A stretch of DNA of 42,264 nt, from the NCBI RefSeq assembly GCF_027008145.1, contig NZ_JALTCZ010000025.1, positions 1 through 42,264 on the forward strand. The letters run 5' to 3'. Made by a program: the position numbers and the translations under genes. This DNA comes from Thermococcus sp. GTDB lineage: Archaea; Methanobacteriota_B; Thermococci; Thermococcales; Thermococcaceae. Below the pieces are notes generated by a model. The model worked only from the letters and a program-made list of their open reading frames with translations. It was not told the origin of the DNA and ran no database searches. Shown here in pieces: positions 10,619 through 20,835 of this stretch (the stretch's first letter is position 1; every line of letters starts with the position of its first letter).

Positions 10619-11850
10619 GAAAGGTAAGCCTGAAGAGCGTCGGGATGACCCTCCTGGCCATCCTCGTCATGTCTATAATCCTCTTTCCAGTCTACTACAT
10701 CTTCATAGTCTCCATAAGTCCAACGTCGACTTTAGCGACCACCGAACTGCACCTCATACCTAGAAATGTCAGCCTGAATTCCTACAGGGAGGTTCTCTTT
10801 GGGCTCTCGGGCAACAGTATAGTGACCAATTTCACGGGTACGATAAGGGGAGATGCCTACGTCAAAGATGGAAGGCTTTACGTTACCAAGGGAGTTATGA
10901 CGGGCAAAATAAAGTACGGGCCTTTCACGGGTGCCGTGATAACTGTCAACGTCAGCAACATCGCTTTTGCGGTCAACGCCCCCGTTGCCAAAGGCACTCT
11001 CAACGGCAAAATAAGAGGGTTGCTCACCTTAACGGAACTTAAGAACGGGGGAAAGATAGGTTTCGCAATAATCAGGGATGTAACGCTAACAGAAGGTAAG
11101 GTTGGAAACATCAACGTTGCCGGTAAGATGCAGGGCTACATCATCGTCAGGGGCAACGGAAAGGCCAGCTTTACCCTTCTGGGGAAGTTCGTTAACTCAA
11201 CGTTCTTCAAGTACCTCAAGAACAGCATCATTTTGGCAGGACTGACGGTTCTGCTGGCATTGTTCTTCGTTGTTCCAGCGGCCTATGCGTTCTCGCGCAT
11301 GAAGTTCTTCGGAAGGGAGCACGTGCTCTACTTCTACCTCATGTTCACACAGGTCGCGGGAGGTCTCGGAATAGCGGGGTTGATAGCGCTCTACGGCATG
11401 GTCGTCAAGCTCGGTCTCTACGACAAGTTGCCAGCGCTCTCGCTCATATACGCTGCTGGAAGCGTTCCCTTCAACACATGGCTCCTTAAAGGCTACATAG
11501 ACTCCATAAGCCCCGACTTTGACGAGGCAGCTTTAGTTGACGGGGCGAGCTACCTGCAGATAATAAGGTACGTCCTACTTCCAATGGCACTGCCAGGAAT
11601 AGCGACCGTTGCAATATTCGCCTTCATTGGAGGATGGACGGAGTTCATCCTGGCAAGTCTCTTGCTCGGGCAGGAGAACCAGCCCCTCGCGGTATGGATA
11701 TACACCCTGCTGGGTGGCATAGGTAGGGGAATAGACTGGAGCTACTTTGCAGCGGCTGCGCTCCTGTTTGCCCTACCGGTGTTTGTAACATTTATGCTTG
11801 CCCAGAACTACATAAGGAGTGGCCTCACCGTTGGAGGTCTGAAGGAATGA
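10615..11850 (+). CDS. malG: Maltodextrin ABC transporter permease with large inserted extracytoplasmic domain
   Basis: EAA loop DEAALVDGASYLQIIRYVLLPMALPGIATV; 411 aa; insert about residues 63-195. Confidence 0.9.
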   Translation: MRKVSLKSVGMTLLAILVMSIILFPVYYIFIVSISPTSTLATTELHLIPRNVSLNSYREVLFGLSGNSIVTNFTGTIRGDAYVKDGRLYVTKGVMTGKIKYGPFTGAVITVNVSNIAFAVNAPVAKGTLNGKIRGLLTLTELKNGGKIGFAIIRDVTLTEGKVGNINVAGKMQGYIIVRGNGKASFTLLGKFVNSTFFKYLKNSIILAGLTVLLALFFVVPAAYAFSRMKFFGREHVLYFYLMFTQVAGGLGIAGLIALYGMVVKLGLYDKLPALSLIYAAGSVPFNTWLLKGYIDSISPDFDEAALVDGASYLQIIRYVLLPMALPGIATVAIFAFIGGWTEFILASLLLGQENQPLAVWIYTLLGGIGRGIDWSYFAAAALLFALPVFVTFMLAQNYIRSGLTVGGLKE

Positions 11851-11859
11851 GGTGATAGC

Positions 11860-14800
11860 ATGAGGAAGGTATTTGCCCTTTTCCTTGCCATTTTGGTGGC
11901 TGGAAGCATTGTAGGAGCGAATCTCAAGACAGTTGGAGCAGCCGAGCCAAAGCCCCTGAACGTGGTCATAGTCTGGCACATGCACCAGCCTTTCTACTAC
12001 GACCCGGTGTCCAAGCAGTTTGTCCTCCCGTGGGTCAGGCTCCACGCGGTCAGGGATTACTGGAGGATGCCGGCAATACTCTCCAAGTATCCCGACATAC
12101 ACGTTACAATAGACCTATCGGGTTCGCTGATCCAGCAGATAGCCATGTATATGAACGGATCAATGGACATCAGGGAGAGAATAAGCTGGAAGCTCGCCAA
12201 CGGGGAACCCCTAACAACCCAAGAGAAGTGGATAATGCTTCAAGTTCCCGGCGGATTCTTTGACAACACCATACCCTGGAACGGCGAGCCCCTGGCTGAC
12301 AGCAATGGCAATCCTATCAGGAAGTTCTGGAAGAGGTACACGGATCTGCTGAACGAGAGAAATGCACTCTTTGCCAAGTACGCGAACCTCCCCCTGAACG
12401 AGCAGAAGGTAAAGATAACATCGAGTCTGAGCTATCAGGACTACCTCGACCTCGCCGTCCTCTTCAACCTCGCCTGGCTTCCCCATGACTACATAATGAA
12501 CAACAGCAAGCTCAAGGCCCTCTACGATAAGGTCAACACCGGCGGCTACACGAGGAATGACCTCAAGACTGTTCTTGACATCCAGATGGAGCTCATAAAC
12601 CACACCTTTGACTATTACAAAGCGGTGAACAAGTACCTCGGCAACGGCCCCGACGCAATAACCTTCGTCCCGTATGCCCACCCGATAGGACCGATACTCA
12701 ACGACTTTGGATGGGAGAGCGACTTCGTGGCCCAGATTAAGAAGGGGGAGCAGCTGTACAAGGAGTACCTCGGTGATGGGAAGGCTCTGCCGAACGGTGG
12801 ATGGGAAGCGGAATGCACTTTAAATGATGAAACCCTCGAGCTCCTGGCAGAGAACGGCTGGGAGTGGGTGATAAGCGACCAGATAGTCCTTGAAAGGATG
12901 GGCGTCCCCTACAACGTTACCAACTACTTCAGGCCCTGGGTGGCGGACTTCAACGGGACCAAGATATACATATTCCCGAGGGATCACGAACTGAGCGACA
13001 GGATTGGCTTCAACTACGCAGGCATGAATCAGGAGCAAGCCGTCAACGATTTTGTAAACCAGCTCCTCGAAGTACAGAAACAAAACTATGACGGCTCGCT
13101 GGTCTACGTGATTGCACTCGACGGTGAGAACCCGTGGGAGAACTACCCGTATGAGGGGGACATGTTCCTGAACATGCTATACAAGAAGCTTGAGCAGCTC
13201 CAGAAGGAGGGCCTTATAAGGACGGTCACACCCGATGAGTACATCCAGATGTACGGGGACAAGGCGAACGTACTGAAACCCAGGATGATGACCTATCTCG
13301 ATCTCAAAGACCATACCGGGGCCCTTGAGAAGGCTACAAGCCTAGACGAGCTCTACAAGCTCGCTGGAGTAAAGGGACCGCACCTCTGGCCCGAGTCAAG
13401 CTGGGTGGACGGAACGCTCTCCACGTGGATTGGTGACAGACAGGAGAACATGGGTTGGTACTGGCTGTATCTCGCCAGGAAAACTCTCTTCGAACACAAA
13501 TCAAGCATGTCCTCAGCGGAGTGGAACAGGGCCTTTGAGTACCTCATGCGTGCCGAGGGCAGTGACTGGTTCTGGTGGTATGGACCCGATCAAAACAGCG
13601 GCTTCGACCAGGGTTTTGGAAGGCTCTTCAAGGACAACCTCTACGAGATGTACAAACTCGCAGGGATAAACCCACCGAGCTACCTCTATGGCAACTACTT
13701 CCCTGATGGCCAGCCGTACCTTGTGAGGGAAACGGTCGGGCTGAAGAAGGGGCAGGTGCTTAACTACTCCAGCCTCAGCCCCTACGCGAAGGGAGTCAGC
13801 GTTTACTTTGACAGCGACGGCTTCCACTTCATCGTTAAGGGCAACCTGAGCAACTTTGAGATAAGCCTGTGGAACCCCAACAGGTTCATAGGCAACACCT
13901 TCACCATCGGCCAGCCTGTTCCGAAGGAGCTGACCTACACGACCTTCCCCTACAGTGCCCAGAGCGTTGGCCTTATGATAACGACGCATGTGAGCTACGC
14001 CAACGGGACGGTGGCGATCTATAATGCCACCGGCTACGATACCTACAAGCTTATAGCAAAGCTGAACGCCACAAAGGTTGATGGTGGAATAGAGGTTACC
14101 GTGCCCTTCAAGTACCTTGAGAGCCCGACCGACGTTTACTTCGCCGTCTCAACACTTCACAACGGCAACCTCTCGGTCATAAGCACCCCCGTTGAACTCA
14201 AGCTCCCAAAGCAGGTCAAGGGCATCGTCTTGGTTGACATGAAGGATCCGGTTGGCGATGATCATGGGCCTGGGAACTACACTTACCCAACTGACAAGGT
14301 CTTCAAACCAGGAGTCTTCGACCTCACGAGGTTTCAGCTCATAGAGCAGAAGGACAGCTACCTGATGGTGTTCTACTTCAGGAATTTGGGAGGCAACCCG
14401 TGGAATGGGCCCAATGGGTTCAGTCTGCAGATGATCGAAGCGTACTTCGACTTCAAGAAAGGAGGGAACACCTCAGCAATAAAGATATACAAAGGCGGGC
14501 CGGGAGCGAACGTTAACATCGACCCCCACCATCCATGGGATGTTGCGATTAGGGTTGAGGGATGGGAGGACTACGTTGTCCTTCCGAACGGCACGAAGCT
14601 CAAGGATGTCCTCAAGGTCTCCGTTGACCCGACGAAGAACGCCATAATGGTGACCATGCCCAAGGAGTACATGAAGCTCAACATGAGCTACGGTCTATAT
14701 GGGACCGTCCTTATAGGCTCTCAGGATGGTTACGGGCCGGATCACTGGCGTGCTGTGGCTGTTAAGGCCGAGCAGTGGAGGATTGGTGGTGGCAATCCGG

Positions 14801-15207
14801 ACGCGATTATAGCCGGTGTTGCACCAAGAGTTATTGATGAGCTCGTTCCGCCAGGGTTCAAGCCGACTCAGGAGCAGCAGTTAAGCAGTTATGACGCAAA
14901 GAACGACAAGCTCGCCACCGTGCTCATGATACCCCTGATCAAGGGAACCGGCGGAGAGCAGGGAGGAACCTCAACCCAGACCTCAACTACAACCACCTCG
15001 ACGACCGCTACGACAACCTCCACGACCCCAACGACAACGACTGCAACATCGACAACCAGCACAACCACCAGCCAGACGACTACAACCACTACCCAAGCCA
15101 CTCAGACCACCAGCACCACCCAGACAACCGGCGGTGGTAGGGTATGCGGTCCTGCCCTGCTCGTTGCCCTAGCCATTGTACCGATCCTCCTCAGGAGGAG
15201 GCGCTGA
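11860..15207 (+). CDS. apu: Amylopullulanase, GH57, secreted, with CGP-CTERM-like C terminus
   Basis: NVVIVWHMHQPFYYDP (GH57), ALPNGGWEAECT, IALDGENPWENYP; DOMON-like tail; Thr-rich stalk then CGPALLVALAIVPILLRRRR. Confidence 0.93.
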   Translation: MRKVFALFLAILVAGSIVGANLKTVGAAEPKPLNVVIVWHMHQPFYYDPVSKQFVLPWVRLHAVRDYWRMPAILSKYPDIHVTIDLSGSLIQQIAMYMNGSMDIRERISWKLANGEPLTTQEKWIMLQVPGGFFDNTIPWNGEPLADSNGNPIRKFWKRYTDLLNERNALFAKYANLPLNEQKVKITSSLSYQDYLDLAVLFNLAWLPHDYIMNNSKLKALYDKVNTGGYTRNDLKTVLDIQMELINHTFDYYKAVNKYLGNGPDAITFVPYAHPIGPILNDFGWESDFVAQIKKGEQLYKEYLGDGKALPNGGWEAECTLNDETLELLAENGWEWVISDQIVLERMGVPYNVTNYFRPWVADFNGTKIYIFPRDHELSDRIGFNYAGMNQEQAVNDFVNQLLEVQKQNYDGSLVYVIALDGENPWENYPYEGDMFLNMLYKKLEQLQKEGLIRTVTPDEYIQMYGDKANVLKPRMMTYLDLKDHTGALEKATSLDELYKLAGVKGPHLWPESSWVDGTLSTWIGDRQENMGWYWLYLARKTLFEHKSSMSSAEWNRAFEYLMRAEGSDWFWWYGPDQNSGFDQGFGRLFKDNLYEMYKLAGINPPSYLYGNYFPDGQPYLVRETVGLKKGQVLNYSSLSPYAKGVSVYFDSDGFHFIVKGNLSNFEISLWNPNRFIGNTFTIGQPVPKELTYTTFPYSAQSVGLMITTHVSYANGTVAIYNATGYDTYKLIAKLNATKVDGGIEVTVPFKYLESPTDVYFAVSTLHNGNLSVISTPVELKLPKQVKGIVLVDMKDPVGDDHGPGNYTYPTDKVFKPGVFDLTRFQLIEQKDSYLMVFYFRNLGGNPWNGPNGFSLQMIEAYFDFKKGGNTSAIKIYKGGPGANVNIDPHHPWDVAIRVEGWEDYVVLPNGTKLKDVLKVSVDPTKNAIMVTMPKEYMKLNMSYGLYGTVLIGSQDGYGPDHWRAVAVKAEQWRIGGGNPDAIIAGVAPRVIDELVPPGFKPTQEQQLSSYDAKNDKLATVLMIPLIKGTGGEQGGTSTQTSTTTTSTTATTTSTTPTTTTATSTTSTTTSQTTTTTTQATQTTSTTQTTGGGRVCGPALLVALAIVPILLRRRR

Positions 15208-15237
15208 CTCTTTTTCAAATTTTTGAGGGGTGGTAAG

Positions 15238-16356
15238 ATGTCGGAGGTTCGGCTTGTTAGTGTTTGGAAGGTGTTTGGGGGTTTTACGGCGGTTAAGGAT
15301 ATGGACTTGTATGTTGGGGATGGTGAATTCATGATTCTCTTGGGTCCGAGTGGGTGTGGGAAAACGACCACATTAAGGATGATAGCGGGATTGGAAGAGC
15401 CAACGAGGGGTCAAATATACATTGGGGACAAGCTCGTAGCGGACCCGGAAAGAGATGTTTTCGTCCCGCCAAAGGACAGGGATGTTGCAATGGTCTTCCA
15501 GAGTTACGCCCTCTACCCTCACATGACGGTTTACGATAACATAGCCTTCCCCCTCAAACTCAGGAAAGTTCACAAGGATGAAATAGACAAGCGCGTGAGG
15601 GAAGTCGCGGAAATGCTTGGCTTAACAGAACTCCTCCACAGGAAGCCAAGAGAACTCAGTGGTGGTCAGAGACAGAGGGTCGCGTTGGGCAGGGCAATCG
15701 TGAGAAGACCCCGGGTTTTCCTCATGGATGAACCGCTGAGCAACTTGGACGCTAAGCTTAGAGTTAAAATGCGCGCCGAGCTTAAGAGGCTCCAGAGGCA
15801 GCTTGGCGTCACTACAATTTACGTGACTCATGATCAAGTTGAGGCCATGACGATGGGCGACAGGGTCGCGGTGATTAACGCTGGCCAGCTCCAGCAGGTT
15901 GGAACTCCGGAGGAGGTTTATGATAGGCCGGCTAACACTTTCGTGGCTGGCTTTATTGGTTCTCCACCCATGAATTTTCTTGAGGGGACTCTTACTGAGG
16001 ATGGGTTCGTTGATTTTGGTGACTTCAGGCTTAAGCTCTTGCCTGACCAGTTTGAAGTTTTGAGGGAGAGTAATCTCGTCGGCAAAACCGTTACTTTCGG
16101 CATAAGGCCGGAAGACATACACGATGCTTTGTTTGCGCAGGTGAAGATTCCGGGGGAGAACATGGTCACGGCGGACGTTGACATCATTGAGAACCTTGGG
16201 AGCGAGAAGATTGTGCACCTGCACGTCGGTGCCCTAAGGTTCTTGGGAGTCTTCAGGAGCGATTCTAGAGTTCGTGAAGGACAGAGAATTGACGTCGTCT
16301 TCGGCATGCAGAAAGCCCACATCTTCGAGAAGGGAAGCGGAAAAGCAATATTCTGA
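15238..16356 (+). CDS. malK: Sugar ABC transporter ATPase MalK
   Basis: Walker A GPSGCGKTTT, signature LSGGQRQRVALGRAI, Walker B VFLMDEPLSNLD; C-terminal TOBE domain. Confidence 0.95.
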   Translation: MSEVRLVSVWKVFGGFTAVKDMDLYVGDGEFMILLGPSGCGKTTTLRMIAGLEEPTRGQIYIGDKLVADPERDVFVPPKDRDVAMVFQSYALYPHMTVYDNIAFPLKLRKVHKDEIDKRVREVAEMLGLTELLHRKPRELSGGQRQRVALGRAIVRRPRVFLMDEPLSNLDAKLRVKMRAELKRLQRQLGVTTIYVTHDQVEAMTMGDRVAVINAGQLQQVGTPEEVYDRPANTFVAGFIGSPPMNFLEGTLTEDGFVDFGDFRLKLLPDQFEVLRESNLVGKTVTFGIRPEDIHDALFAQVKIPGENMVTADVDIIENLGSEKIVHLHVGALRFLGVFRSDSRVREGQRIDVVFGMQKAHIFEKGSGKAIF

Positions 16357-16388
16357 AGCCTTTTAAGTCCCCCTTCCAACTTTTTTCC

Positions 16389-16799
16389 ATGGGGATTGAA
16401 AGACTAGCTGACTTCATAGCGGAAACCGTTGAGAGGGGAAAGATTGTTGAGACCGGGATTGGATTTCAGCTCAAGGTTGCCCTGAGATTGAAAGAGCTCG
16501 GCTATGAGGTTTTAGCCGTTGACTGGAATGAAAGGGCCGTCGAGAACGCCAGAAAAGTCGGCATAAACGCGGTAAAGGACGACCTCTTCAGACCAAAGCT
16601 TGAGCTCTATAGGGGTGCCAAAGCCATCTACTCCATAAGGCCAACACCCGAGATAATCGCCCCGATTCTGAGGCTCGGTGAGGATCTTAAGGTGCCAGTT
16701 TGCATTCTCTCGCTGTCGGGAGACCCGAGAGCCAGAGGGACGAGGCTGGTCAACTTCAGGGGACTGGCGATATACGTTTATAACCCGAAGGGAAAATAG
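16389..16799 (+). CDS. UPF0146 family protein
   Basis: 136 aa, ...IVETGIGFQLKVALRLKELGYEVLAVDWNERAVENARKVGINAVKDDLF. Confidence 0.8.
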   Translation: MGIERLADFIAETVERGKIVETGIGFQLKVALRLKELGYEVLAVDWNERAVENARKVGINAVKDDLFRPKLELYRGAKAIYSIRPTPEIIAPILRLGEDLKVPVCILSLSGDPRARGTRLVNFRGLAIYVYNPKGK

Positions 16800-16812
16800 G
16801 CCCGGTGGTGCT

Positions 16813-18177
16813 ATGAGGCTCTTTGGGACAGCTGGAATACGTGGAAAGCTGTGGGAGAAGGTAACGCCAGAGCTGGCCCTAGAGGTTGGAATGGCGCTCG
16901 GGACGTACAAAACTGGAAAAGTCGTGGTTGCGAGGGACGGGAGGACGTCAAGCGTCATGTTAAAGAACGCAGTGGTTTCGGGTCTTCTCGCGAGCGGGAT
17001 GGAGGTTCTCGACGCCGATTTAATCCCCACACCAGCTTTAGCCTGGGCCACGAGGGAACACGGTGACGCTGGGATTATGATCACAGCAAGCCACAACCCC
17101 CCGACGGACAACGGCATAAAGGTCTTCAACGGGGATGGAACGGAGTTCTATGTGGAGCAGGAGAGGGAGCTTGAGGAAATAATCTTCTCGGGCAACCTCA
17201 GGAAAGTCCGGTGGGATGAGATCAATAGCGTCAGATCCCTTGAGGTTGTAGGGGATTACGTCCAAGCCGTTCTCGACTTCGTGAACCACGAGACGAAGCT
17301 CAAAGTGCTTTACGATGGGGCGAACGGTTCGGGAAGCGTTTTGGCCCCATACCTGCTCCGCGAGATGGGGGCCGAGGTGATAAGCGTGAACGCCCACGTT
17401 GACGGCCACTTCCCTGGGAGGAAGCCCGAACCGAGATATGAAAACATAGCTTACCTCGGTGAGCTCGTTAGGAGGCTTAAAGTTGATTTAGCTGTTGCCC
17501 AGGATGGAGATGCCGATAGGATAGCGGTCTTCGACGAGAAGGGAAATTACGTTGACGAGGACACGGTAATAGCGCTGTTCGCGAAGAGGTACGTGGAGGA
17601 GCACGGTGGTGGAACTGTTGTGGTGTCCATAAACACCGGCTCCAGGATAGACGAGGTCGTCGAAAAAGCCGGTGGAGAAGTGGTTCGCGTTCCCCTCGGC
17701 CAGCCCCACGACGGGATAAAACGCTATAAGGCCATTTTCGCCGGCGAACCCTGGAAGCTTGTCCACCCGAAGTTTGGTCTCTGGATAGACAGCTTCGTCA
17801 CGATGGGACTTCTAATCAAGATGATAGATGAGAAAGGTCCGCTCTCAAGGATAATAGCTGAAAACATCCCGACCTACTACATAAGGAAGGCAAACGTGCT
17901 CTGCCCTGACGAGCTGAAGGAAAGGGCCGTTGAAAACTCCGCCAAAAGGTTTGAGAAGGAGCTTGAAGGAGAAATTAGTGAAATCCTGACGGTTTCGGGC
18001 TACCGCTTCAATCTGAGCGATCGCTCGTGGGTTCTCGTTAGACCCAGTGGAACTGAACCGAAGATAAGGGTCGTCGTTGAAGGGCCGACCGAAAAGAGGA
18101 GGGACGGGCTCTTCGAGATGGCCTACGGGGTGGTGAAAGAAGAGGTGGAAAAGCTCAGACGAACCTCGCCGGCCTGA
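16813..18177 (+). CDS. Phosphohexomutase-superfamily enzyme (phosphopentomutase/GlmM-like)
   Basis: MRLFGTAGIRG, TASHNPPTDNGIKVF, DGDADRIAVFD, RPSGTEPKIRV; ATG 16813 preferred over 16678. Confidence 0.9.
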   Translation: MRLFGTAGIRGKLWEKVTPELALEVGMALGTYKTGKVVVARDGRTSSVMLKNAVVSGLLASGMEVLDADLIPTPALAWATREHGDAGIMITASHNPPTDNGIKVFNGDGTEFYVEQERELEEIIFSGNLRKVRWDEINSVRSLEVVGDYVQAVLDFVNHETKLKVLYDGANGSGSVLAPYLLREMGAEVISVNAHVDGHFPGRKPEPRYENIAYLGELVRRLKVDLAVAQDGDADRIAVFDEKGNYVDEDTVIALFAKRYVEEHGGGTVVVSINTGSRIDEVVEKAGGEVVRVPLGQPHDGIKRYKAIFAGEPWKLVHPKFGLWIDSFVTMGLLIKMIDEKGPLSRIIAENIPTYYIRKANVLCPDELKERAVENSAKRFEKELEGEISEILTVSGYRFNLSDRSWVLVRPSGTEPKIRVVVEGPTEKRRDGLFEMAYGVVKEEVEKLRRTSPA

Positions 18178-18970
18178 GGGTTCTCACGGCTGTTTCCTTT
18201 CTGTCCATCATTACCTTGAAGCCCTCCTTGGCGACGTAGGTTTTGACACCCGTGACCGTCTCTATGTACCTTGCCTCCTTGTAGGGGTTCGCGAAGTGCA
18301 TCTTCATCCCGATGTGGCTCATTATCAGGACTTCTGGCTTCTTCTCCATGCTCTTGAGCATCTCAACGGCGTCGTCTGTGCTCAGGTGGTAGGGAATCCC
18401 CATGTCCCTGGGCCTCGTTATTGCCGCTATGAGGAGCCTCGCACCGTCGTGCCACTCGACAAGCCCATCAAAGTAGGCGGTATCTGGAATGTAGGAGACG
18501 TCGCCGAGGCGGGTTTTCATCCTGAAGCCTATGGTTGTTGGGTCTGAATGCTGGCTCGGCGTTATCACGAATTCCTCCTCGCCTACGGGTATTTTGCTCC
18601 CTGGCTCCGGTATGTGGACGCTCTCCAGCACGTCAAGGTGGTACTTGCTTATCGCTGGAGTGTGGGTTTCGTCGCCGTAGACGACGCTCTTTGATGCTAT
18701 CAGCGTCCCCCTCTTCTTGAGGGCTCCGCCGGTCATCGCCTCGACTATGACCTCAAGGTCGTTGCAGTGGTCAACGTGCCTGTGGGAGACGAAAACGACA
18801 TCAAGCTTTCTGGGGTCGAGCTTGTAACGCCAGCTTCTCACAAGGGCTCCTGGCCCTGGGTCAACGTGGATGTTTCTGCTAGCCTTTATGTAGAATCCTC
18901 CTGTGGAGCGGAACTGAGTTATCGTGATGAACCTCCCGCCACCGCTCCCGAGGAAGGTTATCTCTATCAC
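18155..18970 (-). CDS. Metallo-beta-lactamase fold hydrolase
   Basis: FLGSGGGRFI, VFVSHRHVDHCNDLEV, PDTAYFDGL, MSHIGMKMHF. Confidence 0.88.
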   Translation of the reverse strand: MIEITFLGSGGGRFITITQFRSTGGFYIKASRNIHVDPGPGALVRSWRYKLDPRKLDVVFVSHRHVDHCNDLEVIVEAMTGGALKKRGTLIASKSVVYGDETHTPAISKYHLDVLESVHIPEPGSKIPVGEEEFVITPSQHSDPTTIGFRMKTRLGDVSYIPDTAYFDGLVEWHDGARLLIAAITRPRDMGIPYHLSTDDAVEMLKSMEKKPEVLIMSHIGMKMHFANPYKEARYIETVTGVKTYVAKEGFKVMMDRKETAVRTLRPARFV

Positions 18971-19082
18971 TCAAACACCTCCCTTCCTTCTGCGGACGTG
19001 AGGGGTATGATGGGGTAGTATATAAGGCATTTGGGTAGCAAAAAATGTTTAAGTAAGATGCCCTATCAACTACGGTGATGGT

Positions 19083-20348
19083 ATGGGGGATACTCTAGTT
19101 AAGGTACTCAAGGAAATAGAGGACCTCCGTGACGGGATGGTGAAAACCCTTGTCGAGCTGATAAAAATCCCCGCCATAAGCCCCGACTATGGTGGCGAGG
19201 GCGAATACGACAAGGCCCAGAAACTGCTTGAGATAATAAGGGACTGGCCCTTCGACAGGGTTGAGGTTTATGAAGCACCCGACGGAAGGGCCAAGAACGG
19301 CGTCAGGCCCAGCATTCTGGCTTACTACTACGGCGAAAAAGGTAAAGAAAGCGAGAGGCTGTGGATTCTAACGCACCTTGATGTTGTCCCGCCAGGAGAC
19401 CTGAGCAAATGGAAAAGCGATCCTTTCAATCCCCTCGTGAAGGACGGGAAGGTCTACGGAAGGGGCGCGGAAGACAACGGGCAGAGCCTGGTCGCCTCTC
19501 TGTATGCTGTGAAGGCTCTCATGAACCTCGGAATAAGGCCAAAGCGGACAGTAATCCTCACCTTCGTCAGCGATGAGGAAACCGGTAGTCACTACGGGGT
19601 TGAATGGCTGATAAAGAACCATCCAGAGCTTTTCAGGAAGGACGACCTCGTTCTCGTCCCGGACGGTGGAAACGAGGAGGGAACCTTCATCGAGGTGGCT
19701 GAAAAGAGCATACTTTGGTTCAGGCTGAGGGTTAAAGGAAAGCAGGTTCACGCCAGCATGCCGGAGAAGGGCCTCAACGCCCACCGCATTGCCCTAGACC
19801 TGACCTACCACCTCGACAGGCTTCTCCACGAGAAGTACTCAAGGAGGGATGAACTCTTCGAGCCGCCTGAGAGCACCTTCGAGCCGACGATGGCTAAAAA
19901 CCCGGCAGATTCTCCAAACATAGCCCCCGGAGAGCACGAGGTTGTCTTCGACTGCAGGATTCTGCCCGATTACAGCCTCGACGAAATCCTCAACGAGGTA
20001 AGGACTTTCTCTGAAGAGGTCAGAGGGGCATACCTGAAAGAGATTGATGGGAAAATCCTCCCAGAGATAGATGTTGATGTTCTCCAGAGGCTTGACGCTC
20101 CAAAGCCGACGGATCCAGACAGCGAAATCGTTAGACTGCTCAAAGAGGCGATCAAGAAGCTCCGCGGCAGAGAAGCCAAAGTCGGGGGCATAGGCGGTGG
20201 AACCTTTGCCGCCTTCTTCAGGAAGCTCGGCATGCCCGCTGTTGTGTGGGCGACTTTGGATGAAACCGCCCACCAGCCCAACGAGTACGCGAAGATAGAA
20301 AATATGGTGGAGGATGCCAAGGTGATGGCAGCCTTGGCTCTTCTCTGA
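19083..20348 (+). CDS. M20-family metallopeptidase (ArgE/DapE/CPG2-like)
   Basis: WILTHLDVVPPGDLSKWKSDPF, GRGAEDNGQSLVA, FVSDEETGSHYG, PDGGNEEG. Confidence 0.9.
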   Translation: MGDTLVKVLKEIEDLRDGMVKTLVELIKIPAISPDYGGEGEYDKAQKLLEIIRDWPFDRVEVYEAPDGRAKNGVRPSILAYYYGEKGKESERLWILTHLDVVPPGDLSKWKSDPFNPLVKDGKVYGRGAEDNGQSLVASLYAVKALMNLGIRPKRTVILTFVSDEETGSHYGVEWLIKNHPELFRKDDLVLVPDGGNEEGTFIEVAEKSILWFRLRVKGKQVHASMPEKGLNAHRIALDLTYHLDRLLHEKYSRRDELFEPPESTFEPTMAKNPADSPNIAPGEHEVVFDCRILPDYSLDEILNEVRTFSEEVRGAYLKEIDGKILPEIDVDVLQRLDAPKPTDPDSEIVRLLKEAIKKLRGREAKVGGIGGGTFAAFFRKLGMPAVVWATLDETAHQPNEYAKIENMVEDAKVMAALALL

Positions 20349-20740
20349 TCCTTTTTGCTTTAAACCTCTTTAGAGTCATCACCAACTATTTATACTCCCC
20401 CACCTAATACCTCCCGGTGGTTTCATGAAGCGGGCCGTTTTGCTCCTTCTTCTTTTCGTTGCCATCGTTGGAGGCTGTTTAGGGCAAGCTGAGAAGGAGA
20501 GGCCGTCAACGACATCAACCACATCATCCTTCTCGCCGAACACCAGATACGACGTGCTGGAAGGGGGCCATGAAAGGCCCATCGTTGGGGCAATCAACGC
20601 CTTTGCCGTTAACCTCTACCTTGAGCTGGTCAAAGATGGTGGTAACGTCTTCTTCTCGCCCTACAGCGTTGAGACGGCTCTTGCGATGGCTTACGAGGGA
20701 GCGAGCGGGGTCACGCGGAATGACTTTTTTCTTCTGAAAG

Positions 20741-20760
20741 CCTCGTCCTTCAGGGCGGGG
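20741..20760 (+). repeat. Left-end subterminal hairpin CCTCGTCC-TTCA-GGGCGGGG
   Basis: 8-bp stem (with G-U type pairs), TTCA loop. Confidence 0.75.
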
Positions 20761-20835
20761 ATACAGTAATTCTGAACAAGCCCTCAAACAGGAAAGTGAA
20801 AAACATTTAAGCAGTAATACAGAAAAGGATTCACA

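Noticed and set aside
12211-12681. Long minus-strand ORFs within the amylopullulanase
   Set aside because: No recognisable domain; overlap the conserved GH57 coding frame.
14889-15101. Val-rich minus-strand ORF
   Set aside because: Antisense artefact of the Thr-rich coding tract.
14955-15130. Repetitive ACA/ACC-rich tract resembling a repeat array
   Set aside because: It is the in-frame Thr/Ser-rich stalk of the amylopullulanase; no constant repeat/spacer structure, so not CRISPR.
20761-20835. Possible continuation of the serpin reading frame after the left IS end
   Set aside because: No serpin-like residues; the sequence fits the IS left-end leader before tnpA.
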